This document shows, piece after piece, positions 43,100 through 51,736 of a stretch of 64,000 nucleotides of DNA. The first letter of the stretch is position 1. Each line of letters opens with the position of its first letter. This DNA is from Streptomyces lichenis (GTDB taxonomy: Bacteria; Actinomycetota; Actinomycetes; Streptomycetales; Streptomycetaceae): the NCBI RefSeq assembly GCF_023218175.1, contig NZ_JALPTH010000007.1:186001-250000 (forward strand), written 5' to 3'. The notes under the pieces were generated by a model. It was not told where the DNA came from. It ran no database searches and saw nothing but the letters and a program-made list of their open reading frames with translations. The position numbers and the translations under genes were made by a program.

Positions 43100-43378
43100 T
43101 CAGCCGGCCGACAGGGGCAGCGCGGGCAGCCCGCCCAGCAGAGCGCTGCCCAGCAGCGCCCCGCCCACCGGCAGCGGAGAGGCCTGGCCGGGCTTCTGCC
43201 CCTGCGAGGACTGCCCGCCCAGCAGCCCGGTGCTGTTGAGGTCGGTGGACACCGGGGCGCCCACGGTGGTCGGCGGGGCACCGTCGCCGGCGGCCACGGC
43301 GGGGGAGGCGGCCACCAGACCGGCGCCGACGGCCCCGGCGCACACCGCGGCCATCCGCAGACGGGAAGACGCAGTCAT
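43100..43378 (-). CDS. Small secreted protein, unknown function
   Basis: A 92-residue exported protein. The signal peptide (MTASSRLRMAAVCAGAVGAG ... VAA) is followed by a short mature region rich in Gly, Ser, Pro and Leu (STDLNSTGLLGGQSSQGQKP, GGALLGSALLGGLPALPL). No cysteines. The hydrophobic glycine-rich end recalls surface-active or wall-associated small proteins of Streptomyces, but it is not a chaplin. ACAAGGAG at eight bases from the ATG decides the start against a much longer open frame. Confidence 0.75.
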   Translation of the reverse strand: MTASSRLRMAAVCAGAVGAGLVAASPAVAAGDGAPPTTVGAPVSTDLNSTGLLGGQSSQGQKPGQASPLPVGGALLGSALLGGLPALPLSAG

Positions 43379-43517
43379 CTCATAACTCCTTGTCGGGCCC
43401 TGCGGCCCGGTCGACGCGACTGGGGCCGGGAGCGGTGACGCCCCCGGCGCGAAGTGCAACGACTCGGCCCGCTCCCCGACACGGGCGTCCGGCCCGGGGC
43501 GGTCCGTCGGGACGTTC

Positions 43518-43811
43518 TCAGGGGCCGCTCTCGCGCCGCCGCGGGCGGCGCAGGGCACGGGAGACCCGGTCGACCGCCCAGAGCGCGGTCAGCGCGCAGA
43601 GCACGAAGGCGCCGAAGAGCAGCAGGCAGAGCAACGCGAGCGCCAGCGGGCCGCCGACCGCCGACATCAGCCGCGCCATCGGGCGGGCCCACACCCCGGC
43701 CGTCCCCACCATCGGGACGGCCACCGCCACCGCCAGCACCACCCCCGGCCGGGACCGCCGCTCGTCCTCGTCCCCTTCCGGCCCGCCGTGTCCGGTATCC
43801 GCTGCCTGCAC
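43518..43811 (-). CDS. Small membrane protein, two predicted helices
   Basis: A 97-residue protein with a charged N-terminus (GHGGPEGDEDERRSRPG), two hydrophobic helices (GVVLAVAVAVPMVGTAGVWA and GGPLALALLCLLLFGAFVLC ... ALWAV) and a basic tail (RVSRALRRPRRRES). The positive-inside rule puts the C-terminus in the cytosol. I do not recognise the family. The GTG start has only a weak Shine-Dalgarno site, so expression is less certain. It follows (on the minus strand) no close partner. Confidence 0.55.
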   Translation of the reverse strand: MQAADTGHGGPEGDEDERRSRPGVVLAVAVAVPMVGTAGVWARPMARLMSAVGGPLALALLCLLLFGAFVLCALTALWAVDRVSRALRRPRRRESGP

Positions 43812-44010
43812 GGGGCCAGTCTGCCTTGTCAGGTCCGCGCACGTGAGCCGGTACGGGCCATCGAGGGGGCGGGGGCCGACCGGGCTGCCGGTGGCGCCCC
43901 GCGCCCGGCCCCGTACACTCGTCCACCGCTGCCGGGAGTGCCGGCGGGGTCAAGCGAACGACGTGTGCGATCCGCGTGCGATCAACCGAGCCCCGGAAGG
44001 GTGATGGGAC

Positions 44011-44199
44011 ATGGAATCCGCTGTGCGAGGCGACGCGCCGATCTATGACCGACTGATCGCGGAGCGCGGTGATGTGCCCGGCGATGTGCGGCGCACCGCC
44101 GAGGAGACGCTGCGCAGGCTGACCCGGGCGATGGAGTTCGGGCCGGTGGGACGAACACCGGGCTTCCCGGGCGGCGGTTACCCCGGCCCGGGGATATGA
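44011..44199 (+). CDS. Small conserved protein, 62 residues
   Basis: A short acidic protein: MESAVRGDAPIYDRLIAERG, a helix DVRRTAEETLRRLTRAMEFG and a Gly/Pro-rich tail. GGAAGGG precedes the ATG at about 11 bases. No signal peptide or cysteine. Similar-looking short helical proteins occur in other Streptomyces as far as I recall. Function unknown. Confidence 0.68.
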   Translation: MESAVRGDAPIYDRLIAERGDVPGDVRRTAEETLRRLTRAMEFGPVGRTPGFPGGGYPGPGI

Positions 44200-44248
44200 C
44201 CGGCGGCCGGGTGTGGGCCGCGCCCCCGTCCCACCCGGGGGAGGCGGT

Positions 44249-44626
44249 TCACGGCCGGTCGTCCACCAGGCCGCAGACCCAGGCCAGCGCGTCGTGCACA
44301 CCGCGGACATGGGCGGCGCGCTCGGCCTCCTCGGTGGGGTCGCCCAGCTGCACCACGGCCGCGTCCAGCTCCGCCGTGAGCACGTAACTGGACGGGACCC
44401 CGCCGAGAGCGGCGACGGCCGCACCGGTCACCGGTGCCCGCTCCGCCTGGCCCAGCGCCCAGCCGTAGGCGTCCAGGGCGCCGACGGAGAACGCCGTACG
44501 CAGCCCCGGCGTGGCCACCTCGTGCTCCAGCCGCCGGTACGCGCCCTCGACCTGGGCCCGGGGCCGGGTGCCGATCAGCAGGTCCGCGCTCCGGGTGTCC
44601 TCGTTGCGTTCGAAGTCGACTCCCAT
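44249..44626 (-). CDS. Hypothetical protein, 125 residues
   Basis: A cytosolic, mainly helical protein with RPRAQVEGAYRRLEHEVATP, the central FSVGALDAYGWALGQAERAP and a C-terminal HVRGVHDALAWVCGLVDDRP. I recognise no domain. The ATG at 44624-44626 has a poor ribosome-binding site (acgtacgggt). The codon pattern is that of a real gene: GC at nearly all third positions and a balanced residue composition. It stands alone between a small gene and the lectin operon terminator. Confidence 0.68.
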   Translation of the reverse strand: MGVDFERNEDTRSADLLIGTRPRAQVEGAYRRLEHEVATPGLRTAFSVGALDAYGWALGQAERAPVTGAAVAALGGVPSSYVLTAELDAAVVQLGDPTEEAERAAHVRGVHDALAWVCGLVDDRP

Positions 44627-44750
44627 ACCCGTACGTCTCACCAGCCTTCGCCGCGGGATGCTTCCTGGTGGGCAAATTCTTCCCCGCCGCGGCCCGGGCC
44701 GCCGCCGCACGCGGGCGGACGCTGCTCCGTTCGGCCCCGTGAGCGCCGTG

Positions 44751-44784
44751 GCGGCGCGCCCCCCCCGATCGGGGAGCGCGCCGC
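44751..44784 (-). terminator. Strong hairpin after the lectin-domain operon
   Basis: gcggcgcgc (44751-44759) pairs with gcgcgccgc (44776-44784), extended inward by a C run and G run around gatc. It lies 20 bp beyond the stop codon of the ThuA-lectin gene on the minus strand. Confidence 0.8.
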
Positions 44785-44804
44785 CGTGGGCCGGACCTCA
44801 CCGG

Positions 44805-45212
44805 CTAGGGCAGGGTCCATTTCTGGTTGGGTCCGGTGTGGCAGGTCCAGAGGTGGGTGCGGGTGCCGTTGTTCCAGGTGCCGCCTTCGGCGTCGAGGCA
44901 TTTGCCGGACGGGGGGTTGCGCAGGGTGCCGTCGGGTTGGGGGGTCCAGGTCTGGGCGCCGGTGCCGTTGCAGGTCCAGAGCTGGACCTTGGTGCCGTCG
45001 GCGGTGTTGCCGCCGGAGACGTCCAGGCACTTGCCCAGGGCGCGCAGTGTGCCGTCGCCGGGGGTGGTCCAGCTCTGTGCGGGGACGCCGGCGCAGTTCC
45101 AGATCTGGACCTGGGTGCCGTCGGCGGTGGCGCCGCCCGCGACGTCCAGGCACATCCCGTTCACGCCCTTGACCGGGCCGGTACGCGGACCGGGACCCGG
45201 ACCCGTACCGGT
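44805..45212. repeat. 408-bp lectin-domain repeat, copy 1
   Basis: This segment is about 98 percent identical to 46598-47005 (offset 1793). I counted about seven mismatches by eye, most clustered near 45045. It codes for the terminal ricin-B lectin domain and its PGPGPR linker, and the match ends sharply past the linker. Confidence 0.9.
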
Positions 45213-46568
45213 CTTGATCCGGATGTCCCGGAAGGACACCTCGTCGCCCGCGCCGTGGTTCTGCAACCCGATATGGCCCTGGCGCAGACTGCGGGCCGGA
45301 TCGGTGTTGGTGAAGTCGTTGATCTTCCGCCCGTTGAGGAAGAGCTCCAGCCGCTCACCGGTCACCCTGATCTCATAGGTGTTCCACTCGCCGGGCGGGT
45401 TGAGCGCCGCGTCCCGGGCCGCGAGGTCGGCCGACCGGAAGCCGTACACCGCGCCGGTGGTCCGGTCGGTGGCGTCGGTGGCGTCGATCTGGATCTCGTA
45501 GCCGTTGTCCACCGCCGACCACGGGTCGTCGGAGGCCGGGAAGCCGATGAACACCCCCGAGTTGTCGTCGCCGGCCATCCGCCAGTCCAGCTTGAGCGAG
45601 TAGTCGCCGGTGAACTCCCGGCCCGCGTACCAGAGCAGGCCCATCCCGCCCTGCGAGGTGAGGGTGCCGTCGGCCAGGGAGAACGAGCCCGGCCCGGCCT
45701 GCCGCCAGCCGATGGTGCCCGAGCCGTCGAACAGCGGGGTGTAGCCCGTCTCCGGCCGGCAGTCGGCGTCCGTCATCCCCGCCGCCCAGCGCACCCCGCC
45801 CAGCAGATGCCGGCGGAACGCGGGCTCGGTGTACGACTCGTCGGTGTGGCCGCCGCCGGTGTAGAAGGCCCGGCCCCCCTCGTAGTCCTTGCACCAGGCG
45901 ATCGGATGGTCGCCCGACATGGTGCCCCCGGTGTAGCTGGACTCGTCCAGCGAGGCCAGCACCCGGGCGGTGGTACGGGGGTTGGTGCGGTAGTTGTACC
46001 ACTCGTCGAACCGCTGCCAGGAGGTGCCCAGATGGGCGGTGGCGTCGTGCGCGCGGTTCTCCACCCGCACGGTGGCGTCCTGGTTGTGTGGGTGGGAGTG
46101 GAACAGCGCCCCCGCCAGCCCCGCGTAGAACGGCCAGTCGTACTCGGTGTCGGCGGCGGCGTGCACGCCCACATAACCGCCGCCGCCCCGGATGTACTGC
46201 TCGAACGCCGTCTGCTGGCCGCCGTTCAGCACGTCCCCGGTGGTGGAGACGAAGACCACGGCCCTGTACCGGGCCAGGTTGGCGGTGCTGAAGGCGGCCG
46301 CGTCCTCGGTGGCGTCCACGGTGAAGTTGTGGGCCGCGCCCAGTTCGCGCAGCGCGGTCAGCCCGTCGTCGATGGACGAGTGCCGGAAGCCCGCCGTCTT
46401 GGAGAAGGCGAGGACGCGGTACGCGGGGTCGGCGGCGGCCACGGCGGCCCGCTCGGCGCCCGCCGGGGGTCCGGCCGGCGCCGGTGCGGCGAGCGCGGGC
46501 GCGGCGGTGGCGCAGAGCAGCGCCCCGGCCAGCGCGCAGCCCGCCTTTCTCAGGATGCCGTACGTCAT
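44805..46568 (-). CDS. Secreted ThuA - DUF1080 (3-keto-disaccharide hydrolase) - ricin B lectin protein
   Basis: A 587-residue secreted protein: signal peptide (about 1-28), ThuA-like domain (about 50-270, beginning YRVLAFSKTAGFRHSSIDDG, with GVHAAADTEYDWPFYAGLAG), DUF1080 jelly-roll (about 280-450, FDGSGTIGWRQAG ... WRMAGDDNSGVFIGF, IGLQNHG), a PGPGPR linker and a ricin-type beta-trefoil (about 462-587) with three QxW repeats (AQSW, AQTW, NQKW). Such proteins act on keto-sugars or glycans after carbohydrate binding. The ATG follows GAGGAGG. The partner protein gene lies 29 bp upstream in the same operon and carries a nearly identical lectin domain. Confidence 0.9.
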   Translation of the reverse strand: MTYGILRKAGCALAGALLCATAAPALAAPAPAGPPAGAERAAVAAADPAYRVLAFSKTAGFRHSSIDDGLTALRELGAAHNFTVDATEDAAAFSTANLARYRAVVFVSTTGDVLNGGQQTAFEQYIRGGGGYVGVHAAADTEYDWPFYAGLAGALFHSHPHNQDATVRVENRAHDATAHLGTSWQRFDEWYNYRTNPRTTARVLASLDESSYTGGTMSGDHPIAWCKDYEGGRAFYTGGGHTDESYTEPAFRRHLLGGVRWAAGMTDADCRPETGYTPLFDGSGTIGWRQAGPGSFSLADGTLTSQGGMGLLWYAGREFTGDYSLKLDWRMAGDDNSGVFIGFPASDDPWSAVDNGYEIQIDATDATDRTTGAVYGFRSADLAARDAALNPPGEWNTYEIRVTGERLELFLNGRKINDFTNTDPARSLRQGHIGLQNHGAGDEVSFRDIRIKTGTGPGPGPRTGPVKGVNGMCLDVAGGATADGTQVQIWNCAGVPAQSWTTPGDGTLRALGKCLDVSGGNTADGTKVQLWTCNGTGAQTWTPQPDGTLRNPPSGKCLDAEGGTWNNGTRTHLWTCHTGPNQKWTLP

Positions 46569-46597
46569 GGTGGTTCCTCCTCTCATGTTCCGGCCCA

Positions 46598-47005
46598 CTA
46601 GGGCAGGGTCCATTTCTGGTTGGGTCCGGTGTGGCAGGTCCACAGGTGGGTGCGGGTGCCGTTGTTCCAGGTGCCGCCTTCGGCGTCGAGGCATTTGCCG
46701 GACGGGGGGTTGCGCAGGGTGCCGTCGGGTTGGGGGGTCCAGGTCTGGGCGCCGGTGCCGTTGCAGGTCCAGAGCTGGACCTTGGTGCCGTCGGCGGTGT
46801 TGCCGCCGGAGACGTCCAGGCACTTGCCCAGGGCGCGGAGGGTGGAGTCGCCGGGGGTGGTCCAGCTCTGTGCGGGGACGCCGGCGCAGTTCCAGATCTG
46901 GACCTGGGTGCCGTCGGCGGTGGCGCCGCCCGCGACGTCCAGGCACATGCCGTTCACGCCCTTGACCGGGCCGGTACGCGGACCGGGACCCGGGCCCGTA
47001 CCGGT
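46598..47005. repeat. 408-bp lectin-domain repeat, copy 2
   Basis: Second copy of the lectin-coding repeat; see copy 1 at 44805-45212. Direct orientation in the same operon makes deletion or gene conversion by recombination possible. Confidence 0.9.
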
Positions 47006-49447
47006 GGTGAAGTGGAAGTCGTCCACGTCGAACAGCGCCCCGGTGCCGCCCTTGAAGACCAGGTAGAGCGTGGTCGTCCCGGCCGGGCGGTTGGCCAGCG
47101 CGGTGCTCACGTCCTGGAAGTTCTCCCAGCCGCCGGTCACCGGCACGGTGGCGGTGCCCAGCAGGGTGCCGGTCGCCGAGCCCGCCCGGACCTCCAGGGT
47201 GCCGCCGGCGCCGCCGGAGGAGACCCGCGCGGTGAACCGGGTGGCGTCGTCCAGCGCGTACGGGGTGAAGGACACCCAGTCGCCGCTGTGGATGTCGCCG
47301 ACCGTCTTGCCGCCGTGCGCCGCCGCCTTGCTGATCACCGAGACGCCGGAGGCGTTGCCGTAGTGCTCGCCCTGGCGGTGGCTGGGCTGGGAGATGTTCT
47401 GGTCGTGGGTGGTCAGCGCGGGCTGCCCGTTCGCGCCCTTGTCGGTGTACTCCGCGTCCCAGACGCCGAAGATGTTGGCGTTCGGGTCGTGCTCGCCGTC
47501 CGCGATGGTCTGCACGGTGCCGGAGCAGCCGTTGGCGGAGGTCTGCGGGTGGCCGTGGCTGTCATGGCCCAGGATGAAGGTCACCTTCACCTTGGAGCAG
47601 TCGATCGCCCCGTCCTCCGGGTCGCTCACCGTCACCCTGAACGGCACTGCCGCGCCCGGGTCGATGATCCGCCCCTCGACCGGCAGTTCCAGGGTCACCG
47701 TCGGGGCGGTGTTGCCGACGGTGATCCGCACCGAGGCGGTGGCCGTCTTGTTCGTCGGGTCGGTGACCGTCAGCTCCGCGGTGTACTGGCCGTTGGCGGT
47801 GTAGGTGTGGGAGGGGTTGGCGGCGGTGGAGGTCGCCCCGTCGCCGAACTTCCAGGCGTGGCGCAGCGCCCCGCCGTCCGGGTCGGTGCTGCCGGCCGAG
47901 GAGAAGGCGACCGTCAGCGGCGCCTTGCCGGAGGTGCGGTCCGCCGCGGCCTGGGCGACCGGGGAGCGGCCGTCCACCAGGTGCTCGATCCGGTAGAGCG
48001 CCGAGTTCTCGTCACCGTTGAAGTAGCCGGTGCCGTAGTCCAGCACGTACAGCGCCCCGTCCGGGCCGAAGTCCATGTCCATCACCTGGGTGCCGGTCCA
48101 GGGGAAGGCGTTGATGGACTGCACGGTGCCGTCCGCGCCCTGGGCGATCCGCTTGATCCAGCGGCGGCCGAACTCGCCCGCGAAGAAGTTGCCGTCGTAG
48201 GACTGCGGGAACTTCACGGTGGACGGGTTGTTCGGGTCGTAGCGGTAGACCGGTCCGCCCATCGGGGACTCCGAGCCGCCGCCGAACTCCGGTACGGAGG
48301 TGCCGTCGTAGGGGATCCAGGCCGGCCGCGCCGGGGGCAGGTCGGTCAGCCCGGTGTTGCGCGGCGAGGTGTTCCTCGGCGCGTCGCAGTCGAATCTCGC
48401 GCCCGCCGTGCCGTTCGCGAAGTCCCAGTCCGTGTAGGCGTCGTTCCGCCCGGTGCAGTACGGCCAGCCGTAGTTGCCGGCCTGGGTGATCCGGTTGAAC
48501 TCCACCTGCCCGGCCGGGCCGCGGCTGGGGCTCGCGGTGCCGGCGTCCGGCCCGTAGTCGCCGAGGTAGACGGTGCCGGTGGCCCGGTCCACGCTCATCC
48601 GGAACGGGTTGCGGAAGCCCATGGCGTAGATCTCGGGCCGGGTCCTCGCGGTGCCGGGGGCGAACAGGTTCCCGGCCGGGACGGTGTACGAGCCGTCGGC
48701 GCCGACCTTGATCCGCAGCACCTTGCCGCGCAGGTCGTTGGTGTTGCCCGAGGAGCGCTGGGCGTCGTACGCCGGGTTGCGCGAGGGGCGTTCGTCGATC
48801 GGGGTGTAGCCGTCGGAGGCGAACGGGTTGGAGTCGTCGCCGGTGGAGAGGTACAGGTTTCCCTGGGCGTCGAAGTCGATGTCGCCGCCGACATGGCAGC
48901 AGATGCCCCGGGAGGCGGGGACGTCCAGGACCTTCTTCTCGCTGGCCGGGTCCAGGGTGCCGTCGGTCCTCAGGGTGAAGCGCGAGAGCCGGTTCACCCC
49001 GTCGTACGGGGCGAAGTCGGCGGCCGTTCCGTCGCCGGGGGCGTCGCCCGCCGGGGTGGTCAGCTTGGGCGCGTAGTAGAGGAACACCTGCCGGTTGGCG
49101 GCGAATCCGGGGTCCACCCCGACGCCTTGGAGGCCTTCCTCGTCATGGCTGTAGACGTCCAGCTTCCCGGACACCTTGGTGCTGCCGGCCGCGTCGGTCA
49201 GCCGCAGGGTGCCGTCCCGCGAGGTGTGCAGCACGGAGCGGTCGGGGAGTACCGCCATGGTCATCGGCTCGCCGGTCTCGGCCACCCCCTTGGCGAGGGT
49301 GACCTGCTGGAACTCCTCGGCCGCGGCGGGTGCGGGGGATGCGGTGGGGGTGGTGGCGTGGGCGGGGGCGGCCATCAGCCCGGTGGCGAGTGCCGCGGTG
49401 ATCAGCAGGGCTCGGGCCCGTGAAGGCCGGAACGGTCTTGTGCGCAC
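46598..49447 (-). CDS. Secreted PQQ-type sugar dehydrogenase-like - PKD - CBM6 - ricin B lectin protein
   Basis: A 949-residue secreted protein. Signal peptide (about 1-31); glucose/sorbosone dehydrogenase-type beta-propeller (about 45-470: GLQGVGVDPGFAANRQVFLY, GDIDFDAQGNLYLSTGDDSN, YAMGFRNPFRMSVD, DMDFGPDGALYVLDYGTGY); PKD domain (about 505-585, GDGATSTAANPSHTYTANG); CBM6-like domain (about 690-815); ricin-B trefoil (about 825-949). The propeller oxidises sugars with PQQ in relatives, while the other domains bind carbohydrate. It is co-operonic with the ThuA protein, which suggests joint attack on a carbohydrate outside the cell. GGGAGA precedes the GTG start. Confidence 0.9.
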   Translation of the reverse strand: MRTRPFRPSRARALLITAALATGLMAAPAHATTPTASPAPAAAEEFQQVTLAKGVAETGEPMTMAVLPDRSVLHTSRDGTLRLTDAAGSTKVSGKLDVYSHDEEGLQGVGVDPGFAANRQVFLYYAPKLTTPAGDAPGDGTAADFAPYDGVNRLSRFTLRTDGTLDPASEKKVLDVPASRGICCHVGGDIDFDAQGNLYLSTGDDSNPFASDGYTPIDERPSRNPAYDAQRSSGNTNDLRGKVLRIKVGADGSYTVPAGNLFAPGTARTRPEIYAMGFRNPFRMSVDRATGTVYLGDYGPDAGTASPSRGPAGQVEFNRITQAGNYGWPYCTGRNDAYTDWDFANGTAGARFDCDAPRNTSPRNTGLTDLPPARPAWIPYDGTSVPEFGGGSESPMGGPVYRYDPNNPSTVKFPQSYDGNFFAGEFGRRWIKRIAQGADGTVQSINAFPWTGTQVMDMDFGPDGALYVLDYGTGYFNGDENSALYRIEHLVDGRSPVAQAAADRTSGKAPLTVAFSSAGSTDPDGGALRHAWKFGDGATSTAANPSHTYTANGQYTAELTVTDPTNKTATASVRITVGNTAPTVTLELPVEGRIIDPGAAVPFRVTVSDPEDGAIDCSKVKVTFILGHDSHGHPQTSANGCSGTVQTIADGEHDPNANIFGVWDAEYTDKGANGQPALTTHDQNISQPSHRQGEHYGNASGVSVISKAAAHGGKTVGDIHSGDWVSFTPYALDDATRFTARVSSGGAGGTLEVRAGSATGTLLGTATVPVTGGWENFQDVSTALANRPAGTTTLYLVFKGGTGALFDVDDFHFTTGTGPGPGPRTGPVKGVNGMCLDVAGGATADGTQVQIWNCAGVPAQSWTTPGDSTLRALGKCLDVSGGNTADGTKVQLWTCNGTGAQTWTPQPDGTLRNPPSGKCLDAEGGTWNNGTRTHLWTCHTGPNQKWTLP

Positions 49448-49830
49448 GTGGGTTCTCCCGGAGCGGTGGGGAAGCCGAACGGGCCCGGGAACCGGGTCCG
49501 CCGGGGGAGCACAAGGCGCGCGCCGTCGCGCCGTGGCGCACCGGTCACGGGCTCATGACCGGTGTGTTGCAAGGAAGTTAGCGGGCTTGGTCCGGCCGCG
49601 TAACCCCTTTCGCGCCGCCATTCGCAACTTCTTCCCGTGCCAGGACAAAGCCGTCCGTCCAGCGGACACGCCGGGCGCGGTGCCCGGGAAACGCGGGGAA
49701 ACCCCTGGGAAACGCCGGACCGGCGGCCCGCTGCGCGCGGACCGCCGGTCGGCGGACGGGTGGTGCGGTGGAGCTCAGCCGATCGTCCGGCCGGTCATCC
49801 GGTCGGCCGTGGCCGTCGCCCCTCGGCCGG
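49448..49830. other. Regulatory spacer between lectin operon and protease gene
   Basis: These 383 bp hold the promoter of the lectin operon (leftward) and the 3' flank of the protease gene. A palindrome lies at 49541-49562, a less GC-rich stretch near 49555-49640, and three ctgggaaac-like motifs at 49684-49716 (gggaaacgc, ggggaaacc, ctgggaaacgcc). No gene seen. Confidence 0.5.
49541..49562. promoter_or_regulatory. Candidate operator ccggtca-N8-tgaccgg
   Basis: A 7-bp inverted repeat with an 8-base spacer lies about 95 bp upstream of the lectin operon start codon. Position fits a repressor or activator site for that operon. Confidence 0.4.
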
Positions 49831-50748
49831 TCAGAAGACGCTCACCCCGTAGGCGCTCAGCGCCTCGGTGACCGGCTGGAAGAACGTGGTGCCGCCGGAG
49901 CTGCAGTTGCCGCTGCCGCCCGAGGTCAGCCCGAGCGCGGTGCTGCCCGAGAACAGCGCACCGCCGCTGTCGCCGGGCTCGGCGCAGACGTTGGTCTGGA
50001 TCATGCCGTAGACGACCTGCCCGCTGCCGTAGTTGACGGTGGCGTTGAGGCCGGTCACCGTGCCGCCGCGCAGCCCGGTGGTGCTGCCGCTGCGCTGCAC
50101 CGACTGGCCGACCGTGGCGTTGCCGGCCGAGGTGATGTCGCGGTAGCTGCCGTTGTACAGGTACACCCGGCCGTCCGCCGCCGAGGCGTTGGAGTGCCGG
50201 ATGATCCCGTAGTCGTTGGTCGGGAAGCTGGTGCCGGTGCGGGTGCCGAGCACCGTCGTACGGCCGGAGTTGGTGTACCAGGTGGAGGCGCTGTTGGTGC
50301 AGTGGCCGGCCGTCAGGGCGTAGTAGGTGCTGCCGCTGCGCACGTTGAAGCCCAGCGAACAGCGGCTGCCGCTGGAGTAGATGGCCTCGCCGCCGGCGAT
50401 GAGCTTGCTGAACCTGCCCGGCGTGCGGTTGATCCGCACGGCGCCGGACCGGTCGCCCGCGGCCGCCCTGATCTCGGCCAGCTCGGCCGCCGAGACCGTG
50501 GAGTCGGCGGTGACGACCAGCTTGCCGCTCTTGGCGTCGGTGTACCACGCGGTGCCGGCCACGTCGGCGGCCAGGACCGCCTCGCTCGCCTGGGCCAGCT
50601 GGGCGCCGGTCATCCGGACGTCCGGAGTCGGCTGGGCGCCGGCCTGGGGGACGGCCAGCGCGGACGCGGCCACGAGGGCGGCGGCCACGGCGGTCGTCCG
50701 GATGCTTCTGGTGGAGCCGTCGAAGGGGGTGAAGCGCGTGAAGTTCAC
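49831..50748 (-). CDS. Streptogrisin-type secreted serine protease (S1E, SGPB-like)
   Basis: A 305-residue pre-pro-protease. The signal peptide (about 1-38, ending AGAQ) and a propeptide (about 39-116, with [19 protein letters not shown]) precede the mature enzyme starting at about Ile117 ([10 protein letters not shown]). The triad is His149 (LTAGHC), Asp179 (NDYGII) and Ser261 ([10 protein letters not shown]). Long stretches such as [20 protein letters not shown] match streptogrisins A and B. The S1 pocket of that group prefers large hydrophobic residues. The GTG at 50746-50748 is chosen for GGAGGA upstream; an ATG eight codons earlier is the alternative. An SSI-type inhibitor is encoded at 20.3 kb. 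Confidence 0.95.
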   Translation of the reverse strand: MNFTRFTPFDGSTRSIRTTAVAAALVAASALAVPQAGAQPTPDVRMTGAQLAQASEAVLAADVAGTAWYTDAKSGKLVVTADSTVSAAELAEIRAAAGDRSGAVRINRTPGRFSKLIAGGEAIYSSGSRCSLGFNVRSGSTYYALTAGHCTNSASTWYTNSGRTTVLGTRTGTSFPTNDYGIIRHSNASAADGRVYLYNGSYRDITSAGNATVGQSVQRSGSTTGLRGGTVTGLNATVNYGSGQVVYGMIQTNVCAEPGDSGGALFSGSTALGLTSGGSGNCSSGGTTFFQPVTEALSAYGVSVF

Positions 50749-51505
50749 TGCGTCCTCCGTGGGGGTTTCCATGGCCCGCTGGGTGGGCGGGCCGTGCGGA
50801 GCGCCGGCGGACGGGCCCCATGCCGGGTGCGGTCGCCATGTGCCTGTCAACCGTCGCAAGGGGAATCCTGGAGTCCGCTCGCGGGTGCGGCAAGCGCCTC
50901 TTTCGGTCGCGCTACGCGCGTACGCCGCCCGGGCCGCCCGCCCGCGCCCCGGCGGCCCGGGCGGCGGAGCCCGGGCGCCCGGTGCCGTCGGCCCGTACGG
51001 CGGGCCGGTCCCGGCCCGTGTCCGGAGCCCCGGGAGCCGCCGGACCGGACGGCGGGGCCCGCCCGGCGCGCCGCCGGAAGCGGAAGCCGTCATGCCGGTC
51101 ACGCGGTGGCTGAGCAGTGGACGCGCGCTCCCGGGCCGCGGGCCGCCGCCCGCCGGGGCCGCCCGTACCCGCGCCGCCCCGCTCCCTCCGGTTCCGGTGC
51201 CCACCGGCCCGCCCCGGCGCCCGCCCGCGGCACGGTCCGGGCCCGCCGCGCCGCGGCGGCGGCCCCTGGGCCCGTACCGCTTCCGGAGGAGCGCACCGGC
51301 GCCGGCGGCCGCGAATTGCGGGGAATCCCTCCGTTCGCCCTCCGGCCGGAGCTGTCCGAATACCGCTCCCCGCTCCCGCCGGAGGGCTGCCGCCGGGGCG
51401 GGTGGTGTGGAACGGGACGGACGAGGAATCCGGTAGGCACGGGCCGAAAGGACCCGGGGTGGACCCGGGCCCGGGCGCCACCGGCACCGACGAACGAGGA
51501 GAGCG
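50749..51505. other. Large non-coding spacer, 757 bp
   Basis: This is the longest gap in the window. Between the protease gene and the small acidic gene I see only extremely GC-rich sequence. Frames on both strands are long but made of Ala/Arg/Pro/Gly with no domain or Shine-Dalgarno support. Short inverted repeats occur but none stands out. It may be a decayed gene or a region of promoters. Confidence 0.45.
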
Positions 51506-51697
51506 ATGAACCACCGCGACCGGCATCCGGACACCGCCGCCGACGAGGTCCTGCACGAGTTCGAGGAGGCGGAGCTGGACGTGGACGACGACCGCGAGCC
51601 CTCGCACGACAAGGAGGCCGCGGACGCCATGCGCCCCGGCCCGCACAGCCAGGAGTCGGTGCAGAACGACGCCCACCGGGAGCCGGGGGACCGCTGA
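51506..51697 (+). CDS. Small acidic hydrophilic protein, 63 residues
   Basis: [20 protein letters not shown] is followed by [20 protein letters not shown] and a His/Gln-rich end. The protein is highly charged, without hydrophobic core, and is probably intrinsically disordered. GAGGAGAGCG directly before the ATG supports translation. I do not recognise it. It converges with the amidotransferase gene. Confidence 0.68.
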   Translation: MNHRDRHPDTAADEVLHEFEEAELDVDDDREPSHDKEAADAMRPGPHSQESVQNDAHREPGDR

Positions 51698-51736
51698 GCC
51701 CTCACCGGGCCCGCCCGCGCTGCCGGGCCCCGGCCG

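Noticed and set aside
50749..51505. Several frames on both strands that might be a gene between the protease and small acidic gene
   Set aside because: All are Pro/Arg/Gly/Ala-rich, lack Shine-Dalgarno sites and show no recognisable fold or signal peptide.
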